Assembly: GCA_031255955.1 (NCBI GenBank)
Contig: JAIRRO010000117.1
Coordinates: 1-44,712, forward strand
From: Oscillospiraceae bacterium
Lineage (GTDB): Bacteria; Bacillota; Clostridia; Oscillospirales; Oscillospiraceae
Direction: 5' to 3'
Length of the DNA: 44,712 bases
Shown here in pieces: positions 33,757 through 43,300 of this stretch. The position numbers and the translations under genes are program-made. Within the stretch, counting starts at the first letter, position 1, and the number at the start of each line of letters is the position of its first letter. The notes beneath the pieces were generated by a model. The model was not told the DNA's origin, did no database searches, and was given only the letters and a program-made list of their open reading frames with translations.

Positions 33757-33815
33757 GGCTATATAAATCAGCAGCGAATAAACAAGAAGCCAAAATATGA
33801 AAGGAGCCTCACGAA

Positions 33816-35423
33816 ATGCCTAACAACCCATCAACAAGCGCCTCCCCGCCGAAGCTCCCGTTCCTGCCCTTCGGCAGACGGGACTCGCGGCATATGCTCA
33901 TCGCGCAGGGGGATACTCTGTGGCTTGCCCTTGCCTCTGAGGGCGCGCCGTCGATGATTCCCACCGCCCCGCGTCCCGCCGGACTGTTTGAGCTTACGGT
34001 TCTCTCCTCCGGCAATCCCGTCCCGTATACATACACAGCCGACATATCCGTGCTGGAGCTTAAAGCCTCCGGCGGAGTGGCGCGCATCACACACGATACT
34101 CAGGTGGGCGCTTTAAGAATTGAAGCCGAGGGCATCTCCCTTCGCTTTGACGGCAAAACCTCCTCCGGAGTGTCCTCTCTTAACACGCCGGACGGTCCTG
34201 TGGTAAGTATCGGCGGCGGGCGTTATCTCTTCTCCGCGCGTCGCGGAACGATCACCTTTGACGACACGTGGGTGCTAAACGCCTTCGGCTCTGTCGTGCC
34301 TGTGGTGGACATTGCGCCCGCCGGGGGCATTATCGAGCTTGTCGTCTACGAGCTGCCGGGCGACACCATTATACCCGCCCCGACAGGCAGCTTTGACAGC
34401 CGCGCGGCGGAGAATGCCGCCGAATTCTCGGCGTTCGACAGCTCCATCGTCTCCGCGCCGCCGCAGTATTCTAAGCTGCGTGACGAGGCTGTGTATTCGC
34501 TGTGGTTGAATTCCAAAAAGCTCGCCGACGGCAATCACTGTATCACGCCGAACCGCATCACCTCTTCAATGGCGGAGGCGCACCGCCAAGCCTTGGCATC
34601 GTTCGCGTTCCGCGATTTTGACTCTGCCTTCGAGCTTTTGATGTCGCTGCCGGAGTCCTCTCCTCCGCTGCGCGGCTTCGCCGTCACACGAATGATTGAT
34701 GACGGCTTGCTCGACGGCGTGGAGCTTGACATGCTGCGCAAGCTGTATCACGAGCTGGAGGCGACAGCCAAATGGTGGCGCGACAACCGCACTATGCCGG
34801 GCGCCGCTCTCAGCTATTACGCCTACCGGTTTGAATCGGGGCATCCGAACCCCTCCACCTTCACCGTCGGCGCGCCTGTCATAGCCCCGGATTTGAACGC
34901 TTATCTTGTGTTGCTGTACGAGGCGCTGAGTCAGCTGGCGGCAAATCTCGGCGACAACGCGGCGTCCGATAAATTCGCGCTGGGCGCGAAGGAGCGTCTT
35001 GACGCGATGCTCTCCGACCTTTGGGACGGCGAGCGCTTTTTCGCCGTTAACGTCTATTCCGGAGAGCGCGAGAGCGCGGAGTCTCAGACGACATACGCGC
35101 CGCTTATTCAAAACGAAATCCCGCTTATCCTCGGGCGGCGGCTGCCGGGCGATGTGTTCGATAAGCTCGCGCGGAGCTTCGGCGAAAAGCTGAACAATCC
35201 GCCGGAGGGCGCGGGACGCAGCTCGGATCAAACGCTGCAATATGCCGCCGTGCTGCTGGGTCTTGTCTACGCGGAGCCGCTTGAGGTTCTCGGTAAATAC
35301 ACCTCGCTTGTCGCGGGCGCGTTCAAGCCGGAATGGATGCAATACGCCTCTGATCCAATCACCGGGGCGGTAATGCTCGCCGCCGTATCCAAAGCCTTCG
35401 GCATGGGTACGCGGATAAATTAA
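33816..35423 (+). CDS. MGH1/GH63-like (alpha/alpha)6 protein with a degenerate active site
   Basis: A 535-residue protein, paralogous to the next gene. An N-terminal ~190-residue beta-rich domain contains PVPYTYTAD, matching PVPYTYFAD… style in the neighbour (SVPYTYFAD). The C-terminal ~330 residues are the helical toroid. Where the neighbour has EAGWDDASNF (the acid motif of this clan), this protein has Glu340-Ser-Gly-His343-Pro344-Asn345-Pro-Ser-Thr-Phe, so the Trp-Asp-Asp is lost, and the final GWPWTSW segment is replaced by DPITGAV. It may be a non-catalytic partner or have altered chemistry. No signal peptide. It is 20 bases upstream of its paralogue and shares its promoter. Confidence 0.72.
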   Translation: MPNNPSTSASPPKLPFLPFGRRDSRHMLIAQGDTLWLALASEGAPSMIPTAPRPAGLFELTVLSSGNPVPYTYTADISVLELKASGGVARITHDTQVGALRIEAEGISLRFDGKTSSGVSSLNTPDGPVVSIGGGRYLFSARRGTITFDDTWVLNAFGSVVPVVDIAPAGGIIELVVYELPGDTIIPAPTGSFDSRAAENAAEFSAFDSSIVSAPPQYSKLRDEAVYSLWLNSKKLADGNHCITPNRITSSMAEAHRQALASFAFRDFDSAFELLMSLPESSPPLRGFAVTRMIDDGLLDGVELDMLRKLYHELEATAKWWRDNRTMPGAALSYYAYRFESGHPNPSTFTVGAPVIAPDLNAYLVLLYEALSQLAANLGDNAASDKFALGAKERLDAMLSDLWDGERFFAVNVYSGERESAESQTTYAPLIQNEIPLILGRRLPGDVFDKLARSFGEKLNNPPEGAGRSSDQTLQYAAVLLGLVYAEPLEVLGKYTSLVAGAFKPEWMQYASDPITGAVMLAAVSKAFGMGTRIN

Positions 35424-35442
35424 TTGAAGGGAGCTATTTAGA

Positions 35443-37281
35443 ATGTTCGGAACTTACGAAAAATTTACCTTAGTGCGCGCGCCATACGCGCGGCGCGGCT
35501 CCGTAATATATCTGTATGAGGATTTTGAAAAGCACGGACTCCTGCGTCTCGGCATGCAAAAGTCCGGCGATATGATCTCCGGTACGGATTTCCTGTTTGA
35601 TATCGCCCTGACGAAAAACGGCGCGAGCGTTCCTTATACATACTTCGCCGACGCGGGCAGCCTGCGTCTTACAAGCGGGGACGCCTACGTCGAATTTGCG
35701 ATTACGGACAGACAGCACGTGCGCATCAGAGGCAACGGCGCGGGGGCGCGCCTCACGCTTATTTCCACAAATCCGCCGATACCGGAGCGCACCCCGGGAT
35801 TCGCCCGCGCGCTGCGCGGCATTTATTCTATGCCAAAAGGCGGCGCGGAAGCCGATTTCGGCAAATACGGCAGGGTGTTTATCAATGCGCTGGCGGGCGC
35901 GTTCCATTATGACGCGCCGTACAACGAAAACGGCTATTACAATTCGTTGACATACAACTTTTTGCCGGATGTCCAAACGGGTCGCTTTGACGCCGCCTTG
36001 CACGAATATGACGACGGAGAAATTTATCCCTATGGTCACTATGAGCCCTTCGACCAGCTTGTATCGGACAATCGCACGGACTTCGAGAGCTTTAAGCGCG
36101 GCTATCGCAGCGTCGCCAAGGGCTATGAGGAAACGGCGAATTACGCCATGTGGACCGTTTGGAGTCACCGCGCCGCGCCGCGTTCGTTTATCAAATCCCC
36201 GATAATATTCTTCCATCATCAATGGGCTGTTGTGGCGGCAAGCTGGCAGCAAAGCTATAACGCTATGCCGATGCAAAATAATCTAAAAGAGGCGTGGCGG
36301 CTGATTTGCACAATGTTTGAATATCAGGACGAGCGCACGGGTCGTCTGCCCGGAATGCTGGCGTATACCGGCGTAGCGGCGGGGCTTCAGCCGCCGTTCC
36401 AAGGCTTTGCGCTGGAATTTTTGCTTCGAAACGTCGGGGAGGATATAATCCCGCAGGAGGACTGCGCCAGAATGTTCCCCAAGTTCGCCAAATGGGTGAA
36501 TTATTGGACAACATACCGCTCCGCGGATCTGGGCGCCGCCGCCCCGCGTCCGCAGCCCGCCGTGCAGCCGTCAAGCGACGTCACGGAAATTCAAAGCCCG
36601 CATGAAGCCGGCTGGGACGACGCCTCCAACTTCAAGGACGGCTTCCCCGCCTCTGACCCGAACACAATGGCGTTTCTTGTACTGTTGATGGAATGCACGG
36701 CGAGACTCGCCCGCGGCGCGGGTCTGCGCAAGGAAGCCACCGACTGGATGGACCGCGCGCAGAAGCTTACAAAAATAATTATCGACGATTATTGGGACGG
36801 TGAAAAATTCGTCACCAAGGTAAAGGGCAAGCCTGTTGACGCGATGAGCCTTGCCTGCTATCAGCCTATCATCCTCGGCAAGCGCCTGCCCCGCAAGATA
36901 ATTAACAAGGTCGCCGAGCGGCTTATGGCTCCCGGCGAGTGGCTGACTGAAATCGGACTTGCCTCTGAAAGCATGCGCTCTCCGCTTGTGACGTTCGGCA
37001 TCAGCTTTGTATGCGGGCGCGTTGTCGCGCCGCAGAATATGATCATCTCTGTCGGTTTACAAGCCGCGGGCAAGCAGAAGGAAGCGGAGGAAATCGCGCG
37101 GCGCTACTGCGATCAAGTCAAAAAAGAGGGCATCATCCTCGGCTTCGCCCCGTATGACCACTTCCCGCTTACCGGTGAGCCGGCACCCGACCAACCGCGC
37201 CCGTTCGCGACAGACGGCTGGCCGTGGACCTCGTGGTGCGCCAACAGCTTTATGACGATGGCATCAAGCGTTCTGGCGTAA
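35443..37281 (+). CDS. MGH1/GH63-like glycoside hydrolase
   Basis: A 612-residue cytoplasmic protein. A beta-rich N-terminal domain (~1-190) precedes an (alpha/alpha)6 barrel. Family motifs are FFHHQWAVVAASWQQ, LPGMLAY, and EAGWDDASNFKDG at residues 388-400, whose Asp392/393 include the likely general acid, then SDPNTMAFLVLLME, YWDGEKF and the C-terminal ATDGWPWTSWCANSF. Relatives include mannosylglycerate/glucosylglycerate hydrolases and GH63 alpha-glucosidases. The substrate is not known. It forms a tandem pair with a degenerate paralogue and is followed by a sugar nucleotidyltransferase. Confidence 0.78.
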   Translation: MFGTYEKFTLVRAPYARRGSVIYLYEDFEKHGLLRLGMQKSGDMISGTDFLFDIALTKNGASVPYTYFADAGSLRLTSGDAYVEFAITDRQHVRIRGNGAGARLTLISTNPPIPERTPGFARALRGIYSMPKGGAEADFGKYGRVFINALAGAFHYDAPYNENGYYNSLTYNFLPDVQTGRFDAALHEYDDGEIYPYGHYEPFDQLVSDNRTDFESFKRGYRSVAKGYEETANYAMWTVWSHRAAPRSFIKSPIIFFHHQWAVVAASWQQSYNAMPMQNNLKEAWRLICTMFEYQDERTGRLPGMLAYTGVAAGLQPPFQGFALEFLLRNVGEDIIPQEDCARMFPKFAKWVNYWTTYRSADLGAAAPRPQPAVQPSSDVTEIQSPHEAGWDDASNFKDGFPASDPNTMAFLVLLMECTARLARGAGLRKEATDWMDRAQKLTKIIIDDYWDGEKFVTKVKGKPVDAMSLACYQPIILGKRLPRKIINKVAERLMAPGEWLTEIGLASESMRSPLVTFGISFVCGRVVAPQNMIISVGLQAAGKQKEAEEIARRYCDQVKKEGIILGFAPYDHFPLTGEPAPDQPRPFATDGWPWTSWCANSFMTMASSVLA

Positions 37282-37309
37282 ATAATCCCACAGACGCGAG
37301 GAATAATAT

Positions 37310-37335
37310 ACTCCGAATATTTCTTTTTTCGGAGT
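37310..37335 (+). promoter_or_regulatory. Hairpin that covers the Shine-Dalgarno of the next gene
   Basis: ACTCCGAA at 37310-37317 can pair with TTCGGAGT at 37328-37335 (8 bp, loop of 10). The 3' arm contains the GGAG that lies 10 bases before the TTG start at 37345, so translation could be limited when the hairpin is formed. Confidence 0.4.
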
Positions 37336-37344
37336 TGGTGCTTT

Positions 37345-39324
37345 TTGAAGGCTGTTATCCTCGCGGGGGGTGAGGGGACGCGTCTGCGGACGGTTACGGG
37401 GAATATGCCGAAGCCGATGGTTCCGATTCTCGGGGAGCCTGTGCTGGTGCACATTCTTCGGCTGCTGCGGAAAAACGGCGTCACGGATGCGTGTCTCGCG
37501 CTGCGGTATATGCCGCGCGTGGTTATTGATTATTTCGGCGATGAGTTTGAAGGCGTATCGCTGACGCACCGCGTGGAGGGTGAGAGGCGCGGCACGGCGG
37601 GCTGCGTTCGCGACTGCGCGGATTTTATCGGCGGGGACGGCGATTTCCTTGTCGTCTCCGGCGATTGCATATGCGATTTCGATTTTCGGGAGCTTATCCG
37701 GTTCCACCGGAGCCGAAAAAGCGAGGTGACAATCGCGCTGCACGCCGTGCCGGAGCCTACGGAATACGGTCTTGTCGTATGCAGTCCGGACGGTAAAATC
37801 GAAAAATTTACGGAAAAGCCCGCGTGGGAGGGCGTTATGACGGATATGGTATCCACCGGCATATATGTCATAACCGCCTCCGCGCTGCGCGAAATTCCCG
37901 AGAGCGGGGAATATGATTTCGGCTGCGATTTATTCCCCGCGCTGCTTGAATCCGGGCGGGCATTATATGCCGTCGCCCCGCGCGGCTATTGGCGCGACAT
38001 CGGCTCCCCCGATTCGTACTACGCTTGCGTGCGTGATGCGGAGGACGGACGCGTGAGGCTGGAAGCCTCGCACAGCGCCGTTTCGCACCGCATCACTGCA
38101 TCCGAGACGTCAAACGAAGGTGCACAGCACGCGACGCCACTGTTCACGGCGCGCGGAGAAATATCCGGCGGGCGTGACGCGCGCCTTGACGCGTCGGTGT
38201 GTTTAAGGCTGGGGCTTGCGGCGGGAGGCTTCGGACTTGTCGGGATATGCTGCGCGGGCGGCGCCGCCGCGCGCGTGGTTTCGCGCCTTATCGCCGACGG
38301 AGTGAACGCCGCGGGCGGGGATGTTATCACTCACGACGCCGAAACGCTCGCCGAGGCGGCGTTTGCCGCGCGGACGCTTGATATCGCGTTGTCCGCCGTT
38401 GTGACGCAGCGCGGCGGGGATATCAAAATCAGCTTTATCGATAAAACAGGCGCCGCGATCGGGCGCGCCGTTGAACGTCGGCTTTTATCCCCACCTCCGG
38501 ACGGCGTTGGCGCGCTGCGCTTTTCAGGGCAAGCGCACTGCGGGGAATCCCGCAGCGTCACCGGCGTCGTGGAGCTTTATATTTCGCACCTCGCGCGTAT
38601 CGCCCGCGTGGAAGCTCCGGACGACGCGGCGCCGCTGCGCGTCGCTGTCGGCGGGGGCGGCTCAGCGGCTCGCGCCCTGCGCGAGGCACTGACGCGCGCG
38701 GGCGGATATGAGCTTGCGGAGGAGGCGCAGGGGTGCGTAATTTTTGAGCCTTCGCCCGACGGAAGGGCATGCTCCGCGCGCGGTGAGCGCGGTGCCCCGC
38801 CGGATTTCGGAGAGCTTTTGGCAATGGCAGCCGCCATACATTTTGAAAGCTCGCGGGGCGCGCTCACGCTGCCGCCGGACGCGCCGGAGGCGATAAACGC
38901 GCTTGCCGCGAAATATAAAGGCGAGCTTATTCGCTCTGACATAAACACCGCCGAATGGAGCCGCGACGGTCTTGTACTCGCGGCGGAGCTGTGCGCGTTT
39001 ATGCGGCGGCGCGGGGTCAGCTTTGATGAGATCAAAGCCTCCATCCCCCGCTTTCGTATATCAGAGCTTGAAATTCCGCTGCGCTCTGACCGCGCCGCCG
39101 TGATGCGCGAGCTGTCCTCAAACGCGGAGGCGGGCGATATGCTGGATTCCGGTCTTGTTTTGCGCGGCGCGGACGGATTCGCGCTCATATCGCCGCGCCG
39201 CGCAACCGACGCCCTGCATATACGCGCGGAAACCCCCGGCGAAGCCAACGCGCGGCAACTGCTGGCGGAGTTGACTCGCCGCATCCGTGAAAGCGAGGAC
39301 CGGGCAATTATAAATAAATTTTAA
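37345..39324 (+). CDS. Sugar-1-phosphate nucleotidyltransferase fused to a degenerate phosphohexomutase-like domain
   Basis: A 659-residue protein. Residues 1-~235 are a nucleotidyltransferase of the mannose-1-phosphate guanylyltransferase/RmlA type: LAGGEGTRLRTVTGNMPKPM, VSGDCICDFDF, KPAWEG, STGIYV and YWRDIGSPDSYY. The left-handed beta-helix that usually follows is missing. The rest (~265-659) aligns with phosphomannomutase (RLGLAAGGFG opening, final helix ELTRRIRES), but the catalytic TASHNP serine loop is replaced by VVTQRGGDIKIS and the metal-binding DPDGDR by EPSPDGRA, so mutase activity is unlikely. It may act as a regulatory or scaffold domain. Start is TTG with GGAG 10 bases upstream. 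Confidence 0.8.
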   Translation: MKAVILAGGEGTRLRTVTGNMPKPMVPILGEPVLVHILRLLRKNGVTDACLALRYMPRVVIDYFGDEFEGVSLTHRVEGERRGTAGCVRDCADFIGGDGDFLVVSGDCICDFDFRELIRFHRSRKSEVTIALHAVPEPTEYGLVVCSPDGKIEKFTEKPAWEGVMTDMVSTGIYVITASALREIPESGEYDFGCDLFPALLESGRALYAVAPRGYWRDIGSPDSYYACVRDAEDGRVRLEASHSAVSHRITASETSNEGAQHATPLFTARGEISGGRDARLDASVCLRLGLAAGGFGLVGICCAGGAAARVVSRLIADGVNAAGGDVITHDAETLAEAAFAARTLDIALSAVVTQRGGDIKISFIDKTGAAIGRAVERRLLSPPPDGVGALRFSGQAHCGESRSVTGVVELYISHLARIARVEAPDDAAPLRVAVGGGGSAARALREALTRAGGYELAEEAQGCVIFEPSPDGRACSARGERGAPPDFGELLAMAAAIHFESSRGALTLPPDAPEAINALAAKYKGELIRSDINTAEWSRDGLVLAAELCAFMRRRGVSFDEIKASIPRFRISELEIPLRSDRAAVMRELSSNAEAGDMLDSGLVLRGADGFALISPRRATDALHIRAETPGEANARQLLAELTRRIRESEDRAIINKF

Positions 39325-39343
39325 TATTTTTTCATTTTTGGTG

Positions 39344-39372
39344 TTGACATCCTGAAAACCCTGTGTTATACT
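39344..39372 (+). promoter_or_regulatory. Near-consensus sigma-A promoter of the B12-controlled operon
   Basis: TTGACA at 39344-39349, 17-base spacer, TATACT at 39367-39372, directly upstream of the structured leader. It is the best promoter match in the window. Confidence 0.85.
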
Positions 39373-39379
39373 GCGTTTC

Positions 39380-39600
39380 AAGAAGAAGGAAGTCGGCTCC
39401 GTCGGCTCGCGCTTCGTTAAGTGCCGGTGTTGCTGTGTGCGGCGCCCGCACGTAATTAAATGCTGTCGCGTAAGCGATAGGGATTTGCGGTGAGATTCCG
39501 CAACTTTCGAGAAACCGTAATGCCTCAGCCCTCATTTGGGCACGGGGACAAGTCGGGTCGGGGGATGCAAACACGCTCGTTATCGGTTTGCATGTGCAGG
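39380..39600 (+). ncRNA. Cobalamin riboswitch-like leader
   Basis: A structured leader of about 220 bases between a strong promoter and a terminator. Cobalamin-riboswitch hallmarks seen: AAGTGCCGGTG near 39419; a small TCGC-GTAA-GCGA hairpin followed by TAGGGA at about 39465-39483; the typical GCGGTGAGATTCCGC hairpin at 39486-39500; then ACCGTAA at about 39514. A GTGCGG/CCGCAC hairpin lies at 39437-39451 and GCCC/GGGC at 39528-39541. The 3' B12-box region (AAGTCGGGTCGGGG at 39550) is diverged, so this could be a variant. With cobalamin bound, the terminator at 39617 would form and shut off the operon. The exact fold was not computed. Confidence 0.72.
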
Positions 39601-39616
39601 TGCACTGATACTATAT

Positions 39617-39653
39617 CACCCCCGTAGTCTCGAACTACGGGGGTGTTTTCTGT
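39617..39653 (+). terminator. Terminator of the riboswitch expression platform
   Basis: A perfect 12-bp stem CACCCCCGTAGT/ACTACGGGGGTG (39617-39628 and 39634-39645), loop CTCGA, followed by TTTTCTGT. It lies between the riboswitch-like leader and the first gene, the position expected for transcription attenuation. Confidence 0.88.
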
Positions 39654-39705
39654 ACAGAAAAAAATCCCCGCTGCGCCACGACAGCATAGAAAGGAGGGTC
39701 GCCAT

Positions 39706-39756
39706 TTGCTATGTGTTCGGGCAAATGACCGACAAAAGAGGACGAACGCGGGGTAA
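39706..39756 (+). CDS. Possible 16-codon leader ORF
   Basis: TTG at 39706 stands 7 bases after the strong AAAGGAGGG at 39690-39698 and opens a 16-residue frame (MLCVRANDRQKRTNAG) before TAA at 39754. No homology is recognised. The ribosome binding site is stronger than that of the next gene, which makes a leader peptide possible. It could equally be chance. Confidence 0.25.
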   Translation: MLCVRANDRQKRTNAG

Positions 39757-39792
39757 TGTAATTGGCGCCCACGCGCCGGAAAGGTAATTATT

Positions 39793-40293
39793 ATGAAAAG
39801 CATAAACAAGCGTTTACTGAGCGTGGTATTGACGCTCGCAATGGTGGCAGCCCTGTTCACAGGGTTCGGCGGAGCCGCAACAGCGGTGGAGGACAGCGTA
39901 ACTGTTACTGTTTCGCTGGTGATCTACGGCGAAGAGTTCTTTTTTTATTCTGCCACTTTATCCGATGGCAGTACCATGTACGATCTGGTCAATGAAGTGT
40001 TTGATGATCTTGAACCGACATGGGTAACAGTGCCTGATTTCCAGTATGAAAACGTGACTTACGAAGCCCTTGAATCTCTTTACGGACTCGGAACGGTTTT
40101 CGTCGATTATGTGTATGAAGACGGAAGCTGGTACTATATTTATGACGGATGGATTTTCACGGTCAATGAAATCAGACCAAGTGAGATGCGCCCCGGCGTA
40201 GCCTTTCCTGTACAACTGTATATGGATCAAGTTGAGCTACAGGACGGCGATGAGATAGTGTTGAACTATGACACTTGGTACGAGGAAATGTAG
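39793..40293 (+). CDS. Exported DUF4430 (transcobalamin C-terminal-like) protein
   Basis: A 166-residue protein. Residues 1-~31 form a signal peptide: basic MKSINKR, a hydrophobic VVLTLAMVAALFTGF core and an Ala-rich cleavage region near ATA. The mature part is a single DUF4430 domain (SDGSTMYDLVNEVFDDL, then GSWYYIYDGWIFTVNE and DGDEIVLNY), related to the C-terminal domain of transcobalamin and intrinsic factor. It is the first gene after a cobalamin-riboswitch-like leader, so a role in catching corrinoids outside the cell is a fair inference. AAAGG about 8 bases before the ATG is its ribosome binding site. Its base composition is AT-richer than the genes before it. No lipobox cysteine is seen. 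Confidence 0.82.
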   Translation: MKSINKRLLSVVLTLAMVAALFTGFGGAATAVEDSVTVTVSLVIYGEEFFFYSATLSDGSTMYDLVNEVFDDLEPTWVTVPDFQYENVTYEALESLYGLGTVFVDYVYEDGSWYYIYDGWIFTVNEIRPSEMRPGVAFPVQLYMDQVELQDGDEIVLNYDTWYEEM

Positions 40294-40320
40294 CAACCGA
40301 CGTAATAACCTGCGGTATAT

Positions 40321-40355
40321 AAAGCGGGGCGGTTCACCCGCCTCGCTTTATTATA
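40321..40355 (+). terminator. Hairpin between the two DUF4430 genes
   Basis: AAAGCGGGGCGG at 40321-40332 pairs with CCGCCTCGCTTT at 40338-40349 (12 bp with one G-T), loop TTCAC, followed by ATTATAAAT. A weak terminator that may lower expression of the larger gene downstream. Confidence 0.6.
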
Positions 40356-40378
40356 AATATCAAAATGGAGGTTGTATT

Positions 40379-43300
40379 TTGAAACTATCCAAATCTAACC
40401 CAAAAATGTTCGCATTGCTTTTTGCTATAATTCTGTGTCTGTCACAGCTGCTTGCGATAAATGTACACGTTATTGCCGCGGATGATAATACCGTGCCGAC
40501 GGCAGGCGATGAATATGGCTATATCACGAGTGTTTTTCTCGGTCACCAAAATAGCTCAACCCCGGTGCCGGGATTTGAGTTTGTGCCTGGAAAGACAACA
40601 TACGATGTTGTAATTTCTGATGCATCTGTGAGCGGATACCTTTCGTTTACTTGCATTGACCCAATACCCGAAAACTTTTATTACGATTGTTATCGTGACG
40701 GCAAGGCTCTTGCAAACAGCACCACAAACAAAGCAATATCAAATACTACCACAAGCAACTCCATGTTAACTACAAGCCTAAGAGAATTTCCCATTGGCGA
40801 AACACATGTACTCAGTCTTGTTATCGGTCAAAAGTATGATGGTCAATATGTTAATTCCGCTGTATATAATTTCAACATAACACGCAGTCCATCTGTAAAA
40901 TCAGGTTCATCAGCCTTTAGTATATCTATTCAAAATGAGCAGGGTACAAAAAAGCTTCCGCTGTCTCCGGCAACATCACCGTACACATACGAATATTCTA
41001 CCGTGACCTCCGAGGATAAAATATACATCACGGCTCCGATCAATTCTCCCGGAGTGGATTTTTATCTGCGGGATGAGCTTATCTCCCCCGCCCCGACAAA
41101 TAGGGAAATAACACTTTCCGAATATACAGCTTCTGGCTCTGATATTGCTGTCATTCCTTTTTCTCTAAGATATGAAAATGAAAATCCCGCGCTATCATCG
41201 ACAACCAACTACACCTTGTATGTCAGCAAAATTGATTATGATCCAAAAATCTCCGCGCAACCTTCTCCGTCGTCAACTGTTTCCAAAAACAATTCCTCTT
41301 TTTCTCTCTCCGTCGCGGTAAATACGCCGGAGAAAGGCACACTTAGTTATCAGTGGACATACGGTCCGATGAAGCTCCCCATTCAAGGCGCGACGGAGAG
41401 CACGTATACACCGCCGACAGCATACGCGGGAAGCCGCAATTATTATTGTGTGATTACCAATACTGTGGATGGAATCCAGTTCACTACTACAAGCGCGGGA
41501 GCTACGGTGACGGTTCTCGCTGAGTCGGTATTTCCTCCGGAAATAGTTTCCGGTCCGCCTGACATCGTGACTCTGCCTATTGGTTCTGAGTATGCGGTTC
41601 GCACGACTATAGCGACGCTTGAAAGTGATGCGCTCTTATCTGTCAAGTGGTATAAGAACTCGACACCGTCCACAACGGGAGGTGTTTTTATCGGAGACGC
41701 CTCGCAATCTGCGACAAGCATTTCCAGCACCGCAGACTATTACCAGCGCAAAAGCGTAACTCACAGCTTTACTCTTCCGGCGCAGTACGAAGCTGGTGCT
41801 AATTATTGGTATTTCGAAGCTTCAAGTGTTATTGGAAATAATATAGCTACTGTGACAAGCGATATCATCACCGTGATAATTGAACCGGTTTCAATCGGTT
41901 CACTCCGCGGAACAGGTACTCCCGAGGAGCCGTTTTTCATCGAATCATATGCGGATTTGCTGACAATTCAACGTGCAGTAAACAGCGGCACTACACTTGA
42001 AGGCGTCCATTTGAAGCTAACGAATGATATTTCGCTTGCGTCAGATTGGGTGCCAATAGGCACTGTTAAAAACTCATCGTCGGTTTTCATACCCACGAGC
42101 GCAAGAGATGTCGAAAAAGCCGAATACGGTCATGGCGCAAATATCGACCCGTTTATGGCAATTCTTGACGGCGACGGGCACACGATTACTGTCGCGAACA
42201 ACGGATACCCCTTGCTTGGATTCGTCAGAGAAGCCACGGTTAAGAACTTGAATATATACGGTGAACGCATTAACGGTTCAGGACTGGTATTAAACAGTTT
42301 TGTGGTCTATGGCATTGACGGTACGTACAGCACGGGCGTTCCCGACACTATAACGCTTGATAATGTCAAGCTGCTCTCCGGCTCGTCCACATTACGCAGT
42401 GGATTGATTGAGGGCAGCGGATCAGGCTATAATGGTATCACAATTACGAATTGCATCGTGGAAACCGGTGTGACTGTCGGTTATGACGCTTCGCAAAGCG
42501 ATATTGCTTCTTTTGTCGGCGGTATGAACGGAACCATCCGTAATTGCCTGAGTTATGCCGATGTGAAGGGTGTGAATACCGTTGGCGGAATCATCGCTAA
42601 GAAAATGCAATCCGTGGGATTATGCAGTGTGGATAACTGTGTGTTCCTCGGTACGATAAACGCAAGCGGGCACTCGGTAGGCGGTATAGTTGGCGCGGGA
42701 TATATTGCCGCATCCGCTCCAAATACGCCCACTGTGGCAGTAAAGAATTGTTATGTCGCGGCTGACATCAAGGGTTCGGCGGGCGTAGGCGGCATTATTG
42801 GCAACGAGGGCGGGGTTCGCGGCGCGCTGAACACCAGTTACGTGACTGATAACTTCTTTTACGGTACAATTACATCCGTGGACAATGCTGCGGCTGACGA
42901 TTATTTTCTTGCTTTGGCGAATGTTAAATCAAGCGAAACTTTCGGAGCGATATTCGGCTTCCTGAGAAGTGTGGATGTTGACCGTCAATATATAAGCAAC
43001 AACTACTATCATTTGATTGTTGCTACTGAACTGGATGGCATAGGTAAAATCAGCGATCCGACCTCATTCGACGAATCTGCTGCCTGCATCCAAAAAACCC
43101 CCGATGAATTTGCCGTCGGTACGGTTCTTGCACAGCTCAACAACTCTGAAACAAGCTATAAGAACTGGGTGCAAGGGGAACTGTTCCCTGAGCTTGACTT
43201 TGCTAAAGCCATCATCACAAGCCTCGAGATTTCCGGCAACTATAAAACGCAGTACTACATCGGCGATGTGCTTGATCTGTCGGGAATTGTTATCACGGCA

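Noticed and set aside
37530..39284. Several long minus-strand frames (up to 235 residues) opposite the nucleotidyltransferase
   Set aside because: Low-complexity Ser/Arg/Ala composition and no motifs; the plus strand has a coherent protein.
39536..39787. 83-residue frame through the leader before the first DUF4430 gene
   Set aside because: It runs across the 3' end of the riboswitch and the terminator hairpin and has no recognisable protein features.
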